Source: Arctopsyche grandis (Eukaryota > Arthropoda > Insecta > Trichoptera > Hydropsychidae). From it: 64,000 nt of DNA. Position numbers and translations under genes: made by a program. The DNA is taken from contig NC_135364.1 in NCBI RefSeq assembly GCF_051622035.1, positions 26,962,501 to 27,026,500 on the forward strand, written 5' to 3'. The notes under the pieces are model-generated. The model did no database searches, was not told the origin of the DNA, and was given only the letters and a program-made list of their open reading frames with translations. This document shows positions 34,742-46,349 of the stretch, one piece after another; the first letter of the stretch is position 1, and every line of letters begins with the position of its first letter.

Positions 34742-35173
34742 GGTGCCAGGTATTCCGTATTCGAGATTTTCATGGCAACGATTGTCTTGTGCGCTATCAC
34801 TAGAGGTAGGATAGTCACAGTGCTATCTATTGTTCGGCAAACCTTTAACAGTGCATTTACAACCTTTGAACAATACACGGCCCCCTCAGGCTCCGGTGAC
34901 TAGCTATCACAATGTGCGAAATAATCTGAAACAGGATACACCGGTCGATTTGCCGTACGGTTGAAACTTCTACGGCTACTCTACACTTTGAAGAATGCTT
35001 CTATTATATAGACATATACAGTACCGCTTAATATATTGCATATTTGGTCACCCTACACAGCAAGACCACGCGATCCGACCGGCATTCGACCGAGTTGAAC
35101 ACTTCCCGCGTGGCTACCGTAGCTCTCGTACACGTCTACACCCAACCCAGCAAACCATCTCCAATCTATCGCC

Positions 35174-38100
35174 ATGGACGCCTTCCTCGACAAGAAATAC
35201 AAGCTCCAAAAATCAGAAAACTTCGACGAGTTCATGAAAGCTCTCGGTGAGTTTATTAAAAAAAAAAAATCACACAAAAACCTCTACTTTCACAGATAAG
35301 AAAGTTCCCGCTTCAGATGCCGGCCGGCATTTTCTCCACGTGCATCCCACACACGCTCAATACTCCTCTTTTTGTTATTTTTATCTCATTTTTGCTCATT
35401 TACAAACCAATATTTTAATGTGTGTGCGATAATAACCCGATTGTTGTTGTCACATGTAAAGTTTTATTCACACACGTGTAATCACTCATGTGAAAAATAT
35501 AAGCCTAGTTTAACGGATATCCAATTATAACGGATACATTTATCTTAAAAATTTAGCATGCCAACATCCGTTTTCAGTGTGTCATGAAAAGTTATCGGTA
35601 GTGATGCATTTATTCAAATGCGATTTTTTCACGCTATTTTAAGTCATCAGTTCCAAAGATCGCGAGCGTGAATCCAAAGGTTGCTTCCAATTACATGTTC
35701 GTTCTTCGTTGATCGAAATCATCATCGTCGACTCTTTCCAATTCGATTCTTGTTCGCTTCGTTTGGCGCTGATTGGTTCACAATGGGGAATTGAAGTTCG
35801 TTGACGTCTAAAAAGGGGGAGTTGGAGCCTCGGTCAGCTTGACGGGAATTTAAATTTATAATGAGCAAATATCACACGCAATGGCTCAATAAACGCATGA
35901 ATTAGTCAAATATGTATGTATGTAGTGTGTGCTCAAATTTGAGTGTTTGCACGTTCGCGTAACGGGATTCCCGTCGCTGAAATCTTTTTGGTGGCTTCCG
36001 TGACGGAAACGGCTCATTGTAGAATGTTTTAAAAGAGTGATGACATCTAAAGTACGACCTACGTTCATTATGGGATTCTACAGGATATCGCGGGGACTAC
36101 CAGAAGTCCTTTCAATTCGAAAGCCAGACAGCCGTTTATTGGGGGCTATTAGTCTACCCTGATTGAATTAAATTGAATCAGTTCACTTTGAATGGAAGAG
36201 AGGCGTTGTCCAATTTTTATGGGATGCTTTGATTTTTTCATACATGTATTATGACTACATCTCTTTTGTATATACATATTTAAAGTAAATATTCTGCAGT
36301 TTTTTTTTTATTATTTTGAAATATCAAAGCTTAAACTCCTGGGCTTCATTTTAAAACTCAGTAAATAGAGTGTAATATAAGCAATCGGCATTTAAAGTTA
36401 CAAAAATGATCCATCCAAATTATTTTTACAACTTCAAAAGCCGTTTACTTCCACTACCTACTGCTAGTTTAGGATTTCCCAGTGGTTTTTGTTTAATGTT
36501 TTCAAATTCAAATTGAAAATATTAATTTTATTCGCATTTTAATGGAAAAAGAGCGAAAAATAGTGCTATGTGTGATCGGTACTTTTTTTTTCCTACCTGC
36601 AACTTTATGATGTTTGTTTAATAGTGATTAAAAAAATTGCTCTCAAGTCCTCGAAATCAAATACAAATATTCGTATTGTAAATACGTGTAGTAAAATAAC
36701 ATAAAGCAATCATTTTTTATATTCGCTTAATTTTTAATTTATATCTCGTTTATTTATACAAAAATGGTGGTGGTGAATATTATCGGATCATGTTGCAATA
36801 TGTAAAAATATATTAAATATTTGTGGCTTATAAAAATATTTTCTGATTTTCTTTGAGTAATTCGTAAGTACATAAACAAATGATAAAGAAAATTTTATTT
36901 CTGATAAGATAAATATATGTTATCCAAGGGTTAGCCTTTGTTGTTTTTTAACTTTATCTTATCCATTTTTTATGTCTTAAGTAAATCAAAAATTTAACTG
37001 GATGGCGTCGACTTATCTTAAAAAAATTCTAATCTAAAGTTCATTTCAAAGTGGAAATTTCAGTTACGAGACTTTAAACAATTATGCGACCTTTAAATTT
37101 ATTTATTATAAATGAGTGTAGGGTGTTTTATAATGGGGGAAATAAACACCCTAGCGCAAAATTTGGGTTTGTGCGCAATGCTATCGATTGGTCGGTAGTC
37201 ACACCACCAGCCACCTCATCTCTCCCCCTTTTGTCGTAGTACAGCAAATCTCAAACTGTTTCATTACACATATTCAAACATGTAAATTTAAAACAATACT
37301 AAAATATGATATTTGTAAAAAACAACATATATTTTTTTAAATACATTTTTTTGTTTGAAGTGCATTTATGATGCACTCTATTTCGAATCGTTGTGATTAA
37401 CTATAATTTTACGCATCGTTAGGCCAAAAAAAAAAGATAATATGCCAAATCATTCTTCAACAATCAATGTTGTACATCGTCCCATTATACTAAAATATTA
37501 TCATTAGGTATACAATAAAAGTTAGATTTCAACAAAAAATTTACAACTAATACTGGCATAAAAACATAATGCACCTAAAATGATTACATACGTATATATC
37601 GGGTCTACCTCACGGCACCGAAAGTGAAAAGGTTGAAAAAACAAATATCAGAAGACAAAGATCGAAAGTCGAAAGATCAAAAAAAAAGGGTGTATGGTAA
37701 ACGGTGCTATGTACATATATATTAATTATTTATTTTTACATATATACCAGGAAGGCCTTACAGGTAAACACCAATGCGCCTTCCTGGCCAATTACAATGC
37801 AGCATTTTTATTACAAGTCGTTGAATTACGAGACACTGAAAAACTCGCAAATTAACGAGACATCTATGAATTGTACATAAATTTTATTGTACATTAATCA
37901 AATAGTGGTGACATAGTAGGTAGGAAGGATTTTTAGCCAATATTTTTTAAAAGGGAACCGTTTCAACAATGAAATCAGAGAAAATTGGCAAACTCTGATA
38001 GGAAACGATCAATCTGGAGTCACAAATCCAGGTCTGACCAACAGCATACTCTGAAAAATTCATTTTCATTCAGGGATTGAACCCGGCACCTTCTTGACGC

Positions 38101-39981
38101 TAAGCAGAAGCTTAACGACCGAGCTATGCTGCTGGCTATAATATATATCAGTGATATATAATATATATCAGTATATGCCACTGATATATAATATATATCA
38201 GTGGCATGCGGTGAAATTATCTCTCTTTTTGTCATACAGCCTTGTTTAATGTGCGCTTGCAGGATACGGGAGGAAAAGCCTGTTCCTCTTGTTCCTGTTG
38301 TATCCTGCTCGCGTAAATTAAATGAGGATGTACGACGGGGGAAAAGATAGTTTTACCGCATGCCACTGATATACATATATGTATACTAATCATTTTTCAT
38401 ATGTATGCATGGTAAACGAACATTTTCGACTTTTTTACGGTCACCCGTATATATCATATATGTAATATCACTATTTGGTGTATCTGTGTGTGTGCCTGTG
38501 TAAGATAACGCTCGCCGTACTATAATAGTCGTTTATATAATACTACTGTTTTCTACCAATGTTTCCTCTAGTCAAATTAGTCTCTGAGCATTTAGTGTCA
38601 TCTATTGAAAATTTATTAAATAAATAAATAAATATTTTTTTTATTGGTGTTTTATATTGTTTATATATAGGTAGGTAGGTAGTTTTTACCATATTTTTTT
38701 TATACTAAACAATTAAGTATAAATATTGAATTAAATATATTTAAAAGGTATTTGAAAATAATACGACCGCATCGGATCGAACACAGAATTTGCTTTTAAT
38801 TTTTTTTATTTAATAACTTAATATGCCATAACCCATGCGATGATATTTCATCGGGTACAACACTAGTATAATATATCTAAGAATATTTGATCGCGAGGGA
38901 AAATTGAGTTGTAGTAAGCTCAAGTTTCTAACCAGACTGCTTTCACCATGCAACCAGTAAACATTACTTAGTTACATCTGTATCAATATCATGCCACCAT
39001 ATCATTGTACACTTTATATAAATAAATAAGTCAACAATGCCATCTTATACATTTCTTATACTGTTCATAATGTACGAGCAATTTTATAATGACTTTTAAT
39101 TTATTTTTCACAGGAGTGGGCTTGGTTACCCGAAAAATGGGTAATTCAATTTCGCCCGTTGTCGATTTGAAGAAAGAAGGGGATGTATATACTTTCTCTT
39201 CAGCATCCACCTTTAAAAATACCGTAATTACATTCAAATTGGGTGAAGAATTTGATGAAGAGACAGCCGATGGACGCAAAGTAATATTATAATAAATATG
39301 AGAAATTTAAGTACCTTAGTTATGCTTTACATATTTATTTCTTAATTTTTTGATTTCCAGGTGAAGGCTGTTTGTTCTATTGAAGGTAACAAATTGACCC
39401 AAACACAAAAAGGTGATGGTAAAACTACTACTATCATCAGGGAATTTGGAGATGATGAATTAACAGCTGTAAGTTTTGAATTTTGTATACATTTTTATTT
39501 AATCAAAATTATTATTATACATATAATATCGATGCGGTGCAAACGATCGACAAGCGCCAGACAGACTGAACCAGACAGATTAACGACACGTGTACCTTAT
39601 GCGTGCGCACTGCTCGCACTTACACTAAGCGAAATCTACCCGAAGTCCCGACATACCTACCCTGTATACGTTCTGTGCTTCTGATACTTTAGTTCCGAAT
39701 TTTTCCTTATTAAACCCGCCAGAAAGATCCAATTCAATTTTAATAATTGCATCTGTGCACATGGAAAGGTTACTCGTCATCTGATGTGCAATCTATCATT
39801 CGTGAAGTCGAGAATTGCGTTTAAAGAAGCCATCCAGTTAATCTGTGGTTCAGTCTATCTGGCGCTTGTCGATCGTTTGCACCAAACCCACATAATATTG
39901 ATATAACAATTTTTAATTTCATTATAACAGACAATGACAGTGGATGACATCACTTGCACCAGAATTTACAAAGCGCAATAG
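35174..39981 (+). CDS. fabp: Fatty acid-binding protein, upstream copy
   Basis: Four exons: 35174-35246, 39114-39280, 39361-39468 and 39931-39981, giving 132 residues, the normal FABP length. FABPs are cytosolic ten-stranded beta-barrels that carry long-chain fatty acids. The family signature is seen at the N-terminus ([18 protein letters not shown], residues 8-25). Ligand-carboxylate residues are R107 (in [10 protein letters not shown]) and R127-x-Y129 (in CTRIYKAQ). The [12 protein letters not shown] ending is typical. The start ATGG follows CGCC and is the only good in-frame choice. Intron positions (after 24 codons plus one base, then two phase-0 introns) match the classic four-exon animal FABP gene. 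Intron 1 is 3.9 kb and repeat-laden, and intron 3 holds a long-TIR element. A same-strand paralogue starts 1.6 kb downstream. Confidence 0.96.
35247..37725. other. FABP-1 intron 1, left part
   Basis: Ordinary AT-rich intron sequence. No exon with a usable splice pattern or recognisable protein was found. Confidence 0.6.
37727..38141 (-). mobile_element. tRNA-headed SINE, copy S4
   Basis: Inverse tail CAGGAAGGCCTTACAGG (37751), body AACGATCAATCTGGAGTC (38004), inverse box B GGGATTGAACCCGGC (38073), head ending ATGCTGCTGGC. It lies in the FABP-1 first intron. Confidence 0.85.
38199..38368 (+). mobile_element. CAGTGGC-ended MITE, 170 bp
   Basis: Ends CAGTGGCATGCGGTGAAA and the inverse of CAGTGGCATGCGGTAAAA. 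The flanks are AT-alternating, so a duplication cannot be read. The ends suggest hAT. It contains an inverted GCAGGATAC / GTATCCTGC pair. Confidence 0.65.
38455..38866 (+). mobile_element. Helitron-like element H5, most complete 3' end
   Basis: It contains GATAACGCTCGCCGTACT, CCAATGTTTCCTCTAG, GTAGGTAGGTAGTTTTTACC and a perfect terminal hairpin CGATGA-TATT-TCATCG (38838-38853), followed after nine bases by CTAG (38863-38866). A short hairpin just before a CTRR end is the Helitron signature. It is non-coding and lies in FABP-1 intron 1. Confidence 0.75.
39536..39883. mobile_element. Long-TIR DNA element, copy 2 (348 bp), in FABP-1 intron 3
   Basis: The terminal inverted repeats are nearly perfect over about 38 bases (GGTGCAAACGATCGACAAG at both ends). 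The body matches 29479-29837 inverted. It fills most of the last intron and has left both splice sites intact. Confidence 0.8.
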
Positions 39982-40543
39982 AAAAAAATATGCATCTTCA
40001 TCCAGCACTAGTCATTCGGCTTCATGCATATAAAATTCAACTTTTTTTTACTTTTTTAAGCAATTATTCATGTTCTTCATGAAACATCATAAACATTCTT
40101 GATATTACTAAATTTGTGATAAAAAAAATCCAATGGCACAATGTTTGAAGTATAGATCAAAAATTAAAATTAAATTTTGTATAAAATAAGTACATATACT
40201 AATTTACAAAATCAAAAAATATTCATGAATTATAATTTAATTCAATTTATTTTTTTCCTTGAGTATCTTAAATTGGATATATTTAGCTATATCTATAAAT
40301 CATATTAGCTAATATTAGCTATAATATTATTATTTTTCCACACAGTGAATTATTTTTTGAATAAATATCTATGCTTCAACAATTTAAAGCTAATTGACTG
40401 AATATTTTTAGATCCCTTTAGAAATGCTGGAAACATCCAAATATATTTTTAACCTATTATTTTTTTAGCAGATTGTGTAAAATTCAATTTGTACTTTGTA
40501 ACTTTTTATGGATTACAAATAAGATATAATATGTTCCTTTTGA

Positions 40544-40553
40544 AATAAATAAA
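40544..40553 (+). terminator. FABP-1 polyadenylation signals
   Basis: Two overlapping AATAAA hexamers lie about 560 bases after the stop, the most likely 3' end of the gene. Confidence 0.5.
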
Positions 40554-40796
40554 CTATCTTTTTTTACAATTTTACAATGTATTTTTTATTTAATCAAATA
40601 AAATGAAAATATTTTTTATAAATAGAAATTTGGATTTAGATGAAACGTGTAAATCATGAATGATTAATGTGATAAGGTAAGTAGGATTTATTACATCTGC
40701 ATAGATTTCAATAAGGAAAGCGCTACAGTTATTGGCCACTTAGATTTATATTTATATAAAATAAAAAATATATATATAAAAATATATTTATTTATT

Positions 40797-40925
40797 TTAT
40801 TAGGAGCGGCGCCCCCGACAGGGACCCTATGGGGGCTGCGCCCCCTTCAGCGGGGCCCCATGGGGGGGCAGTGCCCCCAGCGAGGCCCCATCTGGCTGCG
40901 CCCCGTGCGCAAAAAAAAAAATAAA
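40797..40925 (+). repeat. Small GC-rich module related to the satellite
   Basis: GGGGGCTGCGCCCCCTTC, CGGGGCCCCATGGG and CTGGCTGCGCCCCG match units of the 11-kb satellite. Like that block, it is followed by an A-run (about 40910-40924). Confidence 0.75.
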
Positions 40926-41024
40926 TCCAACGTGTTTTTCCCACCCAACCAATGACCACCCAAACCACGCATTGCACATACAAATATACAAACATTAGTG
41001 TATTATATATATTGATTGGGTTAT

Positions 41025-41120
41025 TAGTCACATTGCGGTGGTCACAAAGACAATTTTTGCCATGAAAATCGCCAATGCAGAATATTTGGCACTCGAGTTT
41101 TCGTTAGTATGATAGTTATA
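41025..41120 (-). repeat. Dispersed repeat shared with 34330-34445
   Basis: Inverted match (GCGGTGGTCACAAAGAC, GCCATGAAAATCGCC, TATTTGGCACTCGAG). Confidence 0.55.
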
Positions 41121-41127
41121 AAAATTC

Positions 41128-41214
41128 ATTTTCATTCGATGCCCGGGCCAGGGATCGAACCCGGTGCCTCTCGACGCTAAGCAGAAGCTTAACGACCGAG
41201 CTATACTGCTGGCT
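41128..41214 (-). mobile_element. SINE head only
   Basis: Inverse box B GGGATCGAACCCGGTG and box A region CTTAACGACCGAGC, ending CTGCTGGC. The body and tail are absent. Confidence 0.65.
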
Positions 41215-41551
41215 AATTATATAATTATATATTTATAAAATAGTTATGTAAATTTAATGCTTTTATATTGTAAAAAAACCTCTATAAAATGAAACTTCAA
41301 CATTGTTTCACATATTTCTATGCAAGTGCTCACACATGAAATGAAAAAAATTGAAAGAATTTAACAATTATAATATACATATATGAGAGACCGATTTATG
41401 AAAATATTACAAAATTACAAAGAAATCAAATTATCAGCAAAATTCGAGATACATCACTATCTTTTACATCTGACAGCTATGAACGAATGGTTACTCTAGC
41501 CCACATTTAGCTGTCATTTGTCGTGTGGTGCTGTCGCTTGCTGTCCCCCAT

Positions 41552-41557
41552 TCAGTG
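41552..41557 (+). promoter_or_regulatory. Possible initiator (TCAGTG) of FABP-2
   Basis: An arthropod-type Inr word lies 36 bases upstream of the ATG. No TATA box is evident at the right distance. Weak evidence. Confidence 0.3.
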
Positions 41558-41587
41558 TCTTGAATTTTGTTTACTTTGTACTTAAAC

Positions 41588-43316
41588 ATGGAAGCATATC
41601 TCAACAAAAAGTATAGATTGACGAAATCGGAAAATTTCGATGAATTCATGAAGAAAATGGGTAATTTGATTGTTCACTTAAAAGTTGAAATCTATTTGCT
41701 CACTTACTGTTTCTGACTCACTTGTAAGAAAAATTCCACTCGTATGTGTTTAACCTTGTTATGTAAAGTATTTGATTCGTCACAGTTAAGATACTTCTTG
41801 ATACTTGAAAATTCAATACAAATGAATTGCACAGTGAAAATGTACGTATTTTCTGTTAGTGAATCACAAAATTAGGTGATTGATAAAAGTTTTTAAAATA
41901 CATGTAACAAATATCTATGTATGTAGGTAGTATTCTACATTCTACATCAATATGACAAGATCTTCAAATCGTTTGATTTATCCCTATCACCTAAGTGGTG
42001 TTGAATTAAAGTTAGATTTTAATGATTTGGGGGTCTTGTTCTTTAACTAATTTTATTTTAAACGGGACATAGACAATATTTGTTTGCGGGCAACTACAAT
42101 GCTGTTACTCTTACAACGAATTAGTAAATCTTTCCAGAGTGCGTTGATGCTTAAAGTTCTTTATGAAGCTCTAGTACGTAGCATTCTAGAACTTTCTTTC
42201 ATTATATGGAGTCCTACTCATATGACTCATTCATTGAAGATTGAGAGATTCCAAAAATGGTTTCTCAGATATCTTTATATGAAATTGTATGGTTATTATC
42301 CTTGATTATATCCTAGTGCATTCCTATTAGGGCCGTTAGGCTTCAACTCATTGGAGTCTCGTCATGTTATGTGCTTCCGGGAAGCACTTTTTTAAGCTAG
42401 TAAGTGGGTTAGTACACAATCCTCAGGTTCTTAATGAATTTAAGTTCAGGGACCTGAGGAATCGTTATTTGTTTTCTCCTCCTGGGGGCCCGCACAAATA
42501 TGTTGGCATCGTCTCCAATATCTAGAGCATTATATCTGCTCAACCGGGTTGCTGGTGAAATTAACCTGTTTAATATAAGCTCGGCTGAATTGTTTGAATG
42601 GTTTTGGAGCAACGCCCGTGGTTGATTTTATCAATTATAAATGTCAAGCACAGATGTTTTATATACCTTTATTTGAGTTATGATTGTGTGACTGGCTACA
42701 GTGACGCGAGTAAATAATTATTAAAATTATTAAACATACTATACTTCTGATCAATTGTTTGATTGTATTTGTGTGTTTATTGCATAATATGTAAGTTTAT
42801 CATTAAATCATCGTTTTAGGAGTTGGCCTTATTGCCCGTAAAATGGTTGGATTGCTGACGCCGACTGTGGAATTGCAGAAATCAGGCGAAGAGTATACCC
42901 TTCTTACAGTATCAACATTCCGGACCATGGTGCTTAAATTTAAACTCGGCGTAGAATTCGATGAATTGAAACCAGATGGTAGAAGTGTAAGTTTTTAAAT
43001 ATATATTTTCCATACGATTAGTTTTATATTTTACTGAATTTTTGTTAATATTATATGTATACATATTATTCTAGTTAAAAACAGTTATAACTTTGGATGG
43101 AAACAAAATGAAACAATTACAGAAGGTGGATGATATTGATGTCATCATAATGAGGGAGTTCACCGATAATGAACTGAACGTTGTAAGTATTTTATTGCTT
43201 TATTTTTTATTTATCAATGTATAGAAAAATTGTCTTAGTTATGTAATTATTTGTTTTAGGTAATGACTGCAGGTAATATTGTTTCCACCAGAGTTTTTAC
43301 AGTCGTTGAAAATTAA
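41588..43316 (+). CDS. fabp: Fatty acid-binding protein, downstream divergent copy
   Basis: Four exons: 41588-41660, 42820-42986, 43075-43182 and 43260-43316, giving 134 residues. Exons 1-3 have exactly the lengths of the upstream FABP (73, 167, 108), and the N-termini are nearly identical around [10 protein letters not shown], so the pair arose by tandem duplication. Residues R107 and R127 of the ligand site are kept, but the usual Tyr is Phe (R127-V-F129). The MTVDD segment reads MTAGN, and the C-terminus is two residues longer (VVEN). Hydrophobic substitutions in exon 2 (MVGLLTP, MVLKFKLG) also differ. It probably still binds lipid, with changed affinity or partner. The ATG has a fair context (AACATGG). 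Intron 1 holds a LINE fragment. No disabling change was seen. Confidence 0.95.
42070..42625 (+). mobile_element. LINE reverse-transcriptase C-terminal fragment
   Basis: A 73-codon frame (42084-42305) reads LYEALVRSILELSFIIWSP, followed by IERFQKWFLRYLY, the thumb/C-terminal pattern of non-LTR reverse transcriptases. In another frame, NRVAGEINLFNISSAELF and FWSNARG to a stop near 42625 give the protein end. Stops and frame changes interrupt it. It belongs to the Jockey/R1/I-like group in general appearance. Confidence 0.75.
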
Positions 43317-45060
43317 TACTTAATGTACTTCTAAATACAAATTAAATTAATATATTGGACCTAAAATACTTAATGTTATTTGTAATTTTATAATGGGTGT
43401 TGAATCTATTGTCAGTTAGACTTGTAAAAGTTCTAATTTGTTACTTTTAATGTGCATTTATATAAATTATTCTTAAGAATATCATATTTTCTCAAATTAA
43501 GAGAAAAGAACTGTGATTTTTCATTTGTCGTTGATATTTTTTATACTTATTTACACGTTTTTATACATTTTATTGGGAAAAGGAATTTTTAATATTTAAA
43601 TTTTTATATGTGCATTTGTACGTAAATATATACATTTATATTGAAAACTGTTTTATATATATTTTTTATATTATCCTTAATATAAATCCTTTTGATAGGA
43701 AATCAATCTTAGAAATAATATGTATGCATGTAAATTTAAGAATAATCAAAATGGCAAGTTTCATTATCAATTAAAGAAGAAAGAAACAATATGTATAATC
43801 GTGATCCAAATCTTATACGTGATTGATAATAAACTGCAAACAATTACAAGTATAATTGATTACAAATTGCAACTTCCCAAGTGATGATTGATTTCTATCA
43901 AATAAATACTTACGCTACACTACGACCTTTAAACGTTTAACATACCCAAATTTATATTACTATATTGTTTATTTATTTTTGGAGACAATTTAAAAATAAG
44001 TTCTAATGTACACATTTAAAAAAGCAACAGTAGAAAAAAAATATTTTTGGATTATAAGAGAAAAGAATATATACAAAGTCTTGTTTCTTTAATATAATAC
44101 TTATAATGCAATAAGACCAAAACCCTCCAATAAAAAAATACTTAAATCATTTGAAAAACTCATTATTTAATTGGGTCAGCATTTTAATATCAAAACCGGG
44201 AATTTGATAGGTTACATACTTTCACTACAGAAAAATATAAAGCAACCTAAAATTAATGAAATGCGCATTAAAGATCTCGCATATATGTATGTATGTAGGA
44301 TCGGCAACCGCTCAAATTGGCCCACTCTACATAATAGGTGTTAAATCTTAAATAGTCACTAGTTAAGAATTTGTGAATTTGCAAATTTTTAATAGTTGAA
44401 ATCGAGTGAGTTTTTTAATTCTACATTAACGTCAACATAATCAATAATAAGAAAACGGAAGCATCATCGACGACGCAAGAGAATGTAAGATTCACTTCGT
44501 GAAAGGGATATGTGATACAGGTAATTAAGACACATTTAGCGATTGAAACCATGTTTAATAATCAAATTCATAGTTACGGAGTTACACAGCATAGTGAACT
44601 TAAGGGCGAAAACACAGAGTGGCACGTGGGAAGTGTTTTTTTTTAAGTTCCTAGCCTAGGTAAACAGTCCCAAAAATCACCCCCTGGAGTGTTTTCGGTG
44701 TTATTTTATCCTTGTTTTAATCATTTTTTTATTTTTATCCTTTTATCTTTGGTTGACAATGATCGATAATGATAAATTCCATATTTTAAGAAATGTAAGA
44801 GAAAAACATATGGATATGCAAACACATGCGACCTCCCAAATATATTCATTCTAAATGTTTTCGCTGTAATAATTCACTCGACACGAGAATACCAACTTAA
44901 TTATGTATATTTTACTGATGGATTTGAGAATTAAATCTAATAGTTATGTCACAAGGATTTTATTATAACTTGAGGCTTAAGTCTAAAGCGCATGCTTTTA
45001 TCTATCCGTTACAAAAATTTCGCTCGAAATAAGCGGAGATTACGGTTGCATGCGTGAGAG
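43317..45060. other. FABP-2 3' UTR and AT-rich intergenic stretch
   Basis: The 3' UTR presumably runs to the AATAAA at 43901. Beyond it nothing was recognised. Confidence 0.6.
43901..43906 (+). terminator. FABP-2 polyadenylation signal
   Basis: AATAAA about 585 bases downstream of the stop, a similar distance to that in the upstream paralogue. Confidence 0.45.
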
Positions 45061-45203
45061 TGGGTTGTAATCAGTGGCGGCTCGTCCTAATGGGCTGCTG
45101 GGCTGCAGCCCCTCCTATAAAATTCTAAAATATATGTTTAATAATACATTTAATATTTTATTTATTAATGATATTTTTTTATTAGTTGGATGGACGAACT
45201 ATT

Positions 45204-45293
45204 GGGGCCTTCGACAGAGTAAATATTACTTACAATATCACCCATATCCAAAAGGGTGATATTGTAAGTAATGTTGACCGTTTCGAAGACCCC
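45204..45293. mobile_element. Hairpin MITE, family with ATATCC loop
   Basis: Arms ATTACTTACAATATCACCC (45225-45243) and its exact inverse (45254-45272) surround ATATCCAAAA. Outer ends GGGGCC-TTCGA and TTCGAAGACCCC are inverted. Related to 51600-51727. Confidence 0.75.
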
Positions 45294-46144
45294 ACTAACT
45301 TGTATGGTGACAGATGAATTAAAATGTTGCTGTACTGGCTGTAAAGTTTTACAGCGCCGCCCTGAACGCCACGCAGCCCGGAGTCTCGGAACGAAAAAGA
45401 GAAAGAGCTATTTGCAACTGCAGATAGCTCTTTCTCTTTCACTCACTCTGTCGTTTTGGGCTGGATAGTCAGCAGCCTTCGCCTGTTAAACGACATTCAT
45501 CTGTCAGTTTGTGTAAGATTTCGCGCGCTTGATCTTACATTTGATTAGTTGAATCGCACGATCACAGCTTTATTCGTTTTCGTTACTCTTAATTGGTTGT
45601 GTACGAGCCCTCATCAAATCTTCGGTGAGTCGTTTTCATTTCGATAACAGCAAACTTTTTTCAAATCTGCTTAATTTTTTCTCGTAATTTTTATTTAAAT
45701 ATATTAAGATTTTTTTTTCTTTCAAAAATGGAAGAAAAAAAGAATTCAGTAAAATATTTACAAAATTTGCACTTTTCGCGACTAGAACTTACCGAAAAAG
45801 TCGCTATAAAAGCATTAGGCTGCCTCACGCCCAATTTAATTATTTCACAGCCTGCTACTAGTAGATCCTTTAGTTACTCGCGAAAATTTAATCCAGACAT
45901 TTATAAAAAATACAATTGGTTAACGGGATGTTCAGACGAAAACAGGAGTTATTGACTTAAAACATTTAAACGATAAAATTAAAAAAACACGAGGGAAGTG
46001 TCGAACACTTAAAAAATGTGTGTAATCTCACGGGATCGGCTAACATAAAAACCCATTTAAGCGAAGCTTATCGGCGGGAAATAGATAAGCATAACGAAAA
46101 CTTTTGTCCTGTTATGACTAAAGAGCGGACCCAGAGCGCACTGT

Positions 46145-46235
46145 CCATTGTTCACATGTTGTAAATGCATTGTTAAAGGTTTGCCGAACCTTTTTAACAA
46201 AGCATTTACAATAATGGAACAATAGACGGCGCGCT
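46145..46235. repeat. Hairpin element with GTAAATGC arms
   Basis: TTGTAAATGCATTGTTAAAGG faces its imperfect inverse around TGCCG, with ATTGTTC / GAACAAT outside. The segment CCTTTAACAGTGCATTTAC at 34847 is a related copy. Confidence 0.65.
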
Positions 46236-46349
46236 TCCGGTCCTACCTCTAGTTATGACATGATAGAACAATTATGGTGACATGTTTTAGACATCTTTTC
46301 AGTGCAGCCCCGCCACTAAAAATTATCACGAGCCGCCACTGGTTGTAAT

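Larger units (their letters stand above)
45072..46341 (+). mobile_element. hAT DNA transposon derivative with transposase N-terminal remains
   Basis: Ends CAGTGGCGGCTCGT and its inverse are flanked by a perfect 8-bp duplication GTTGTAAT (45064-45071 and 46342-46349). A frame from 45728 (75 codons) ends RKFNPDIYKKYNWLTGC, which resembles the TTF-type zinc-finger start of ZMYM-like hAT transposases. After a frame shift near 45985, coding-like sequence continues as NLTGSANIKTHLSEAYR. The catalytic domain is missing. Two hairpin MITEs (45204-45293 and about 46145-46235) lie inside. Confidence 0.88.
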
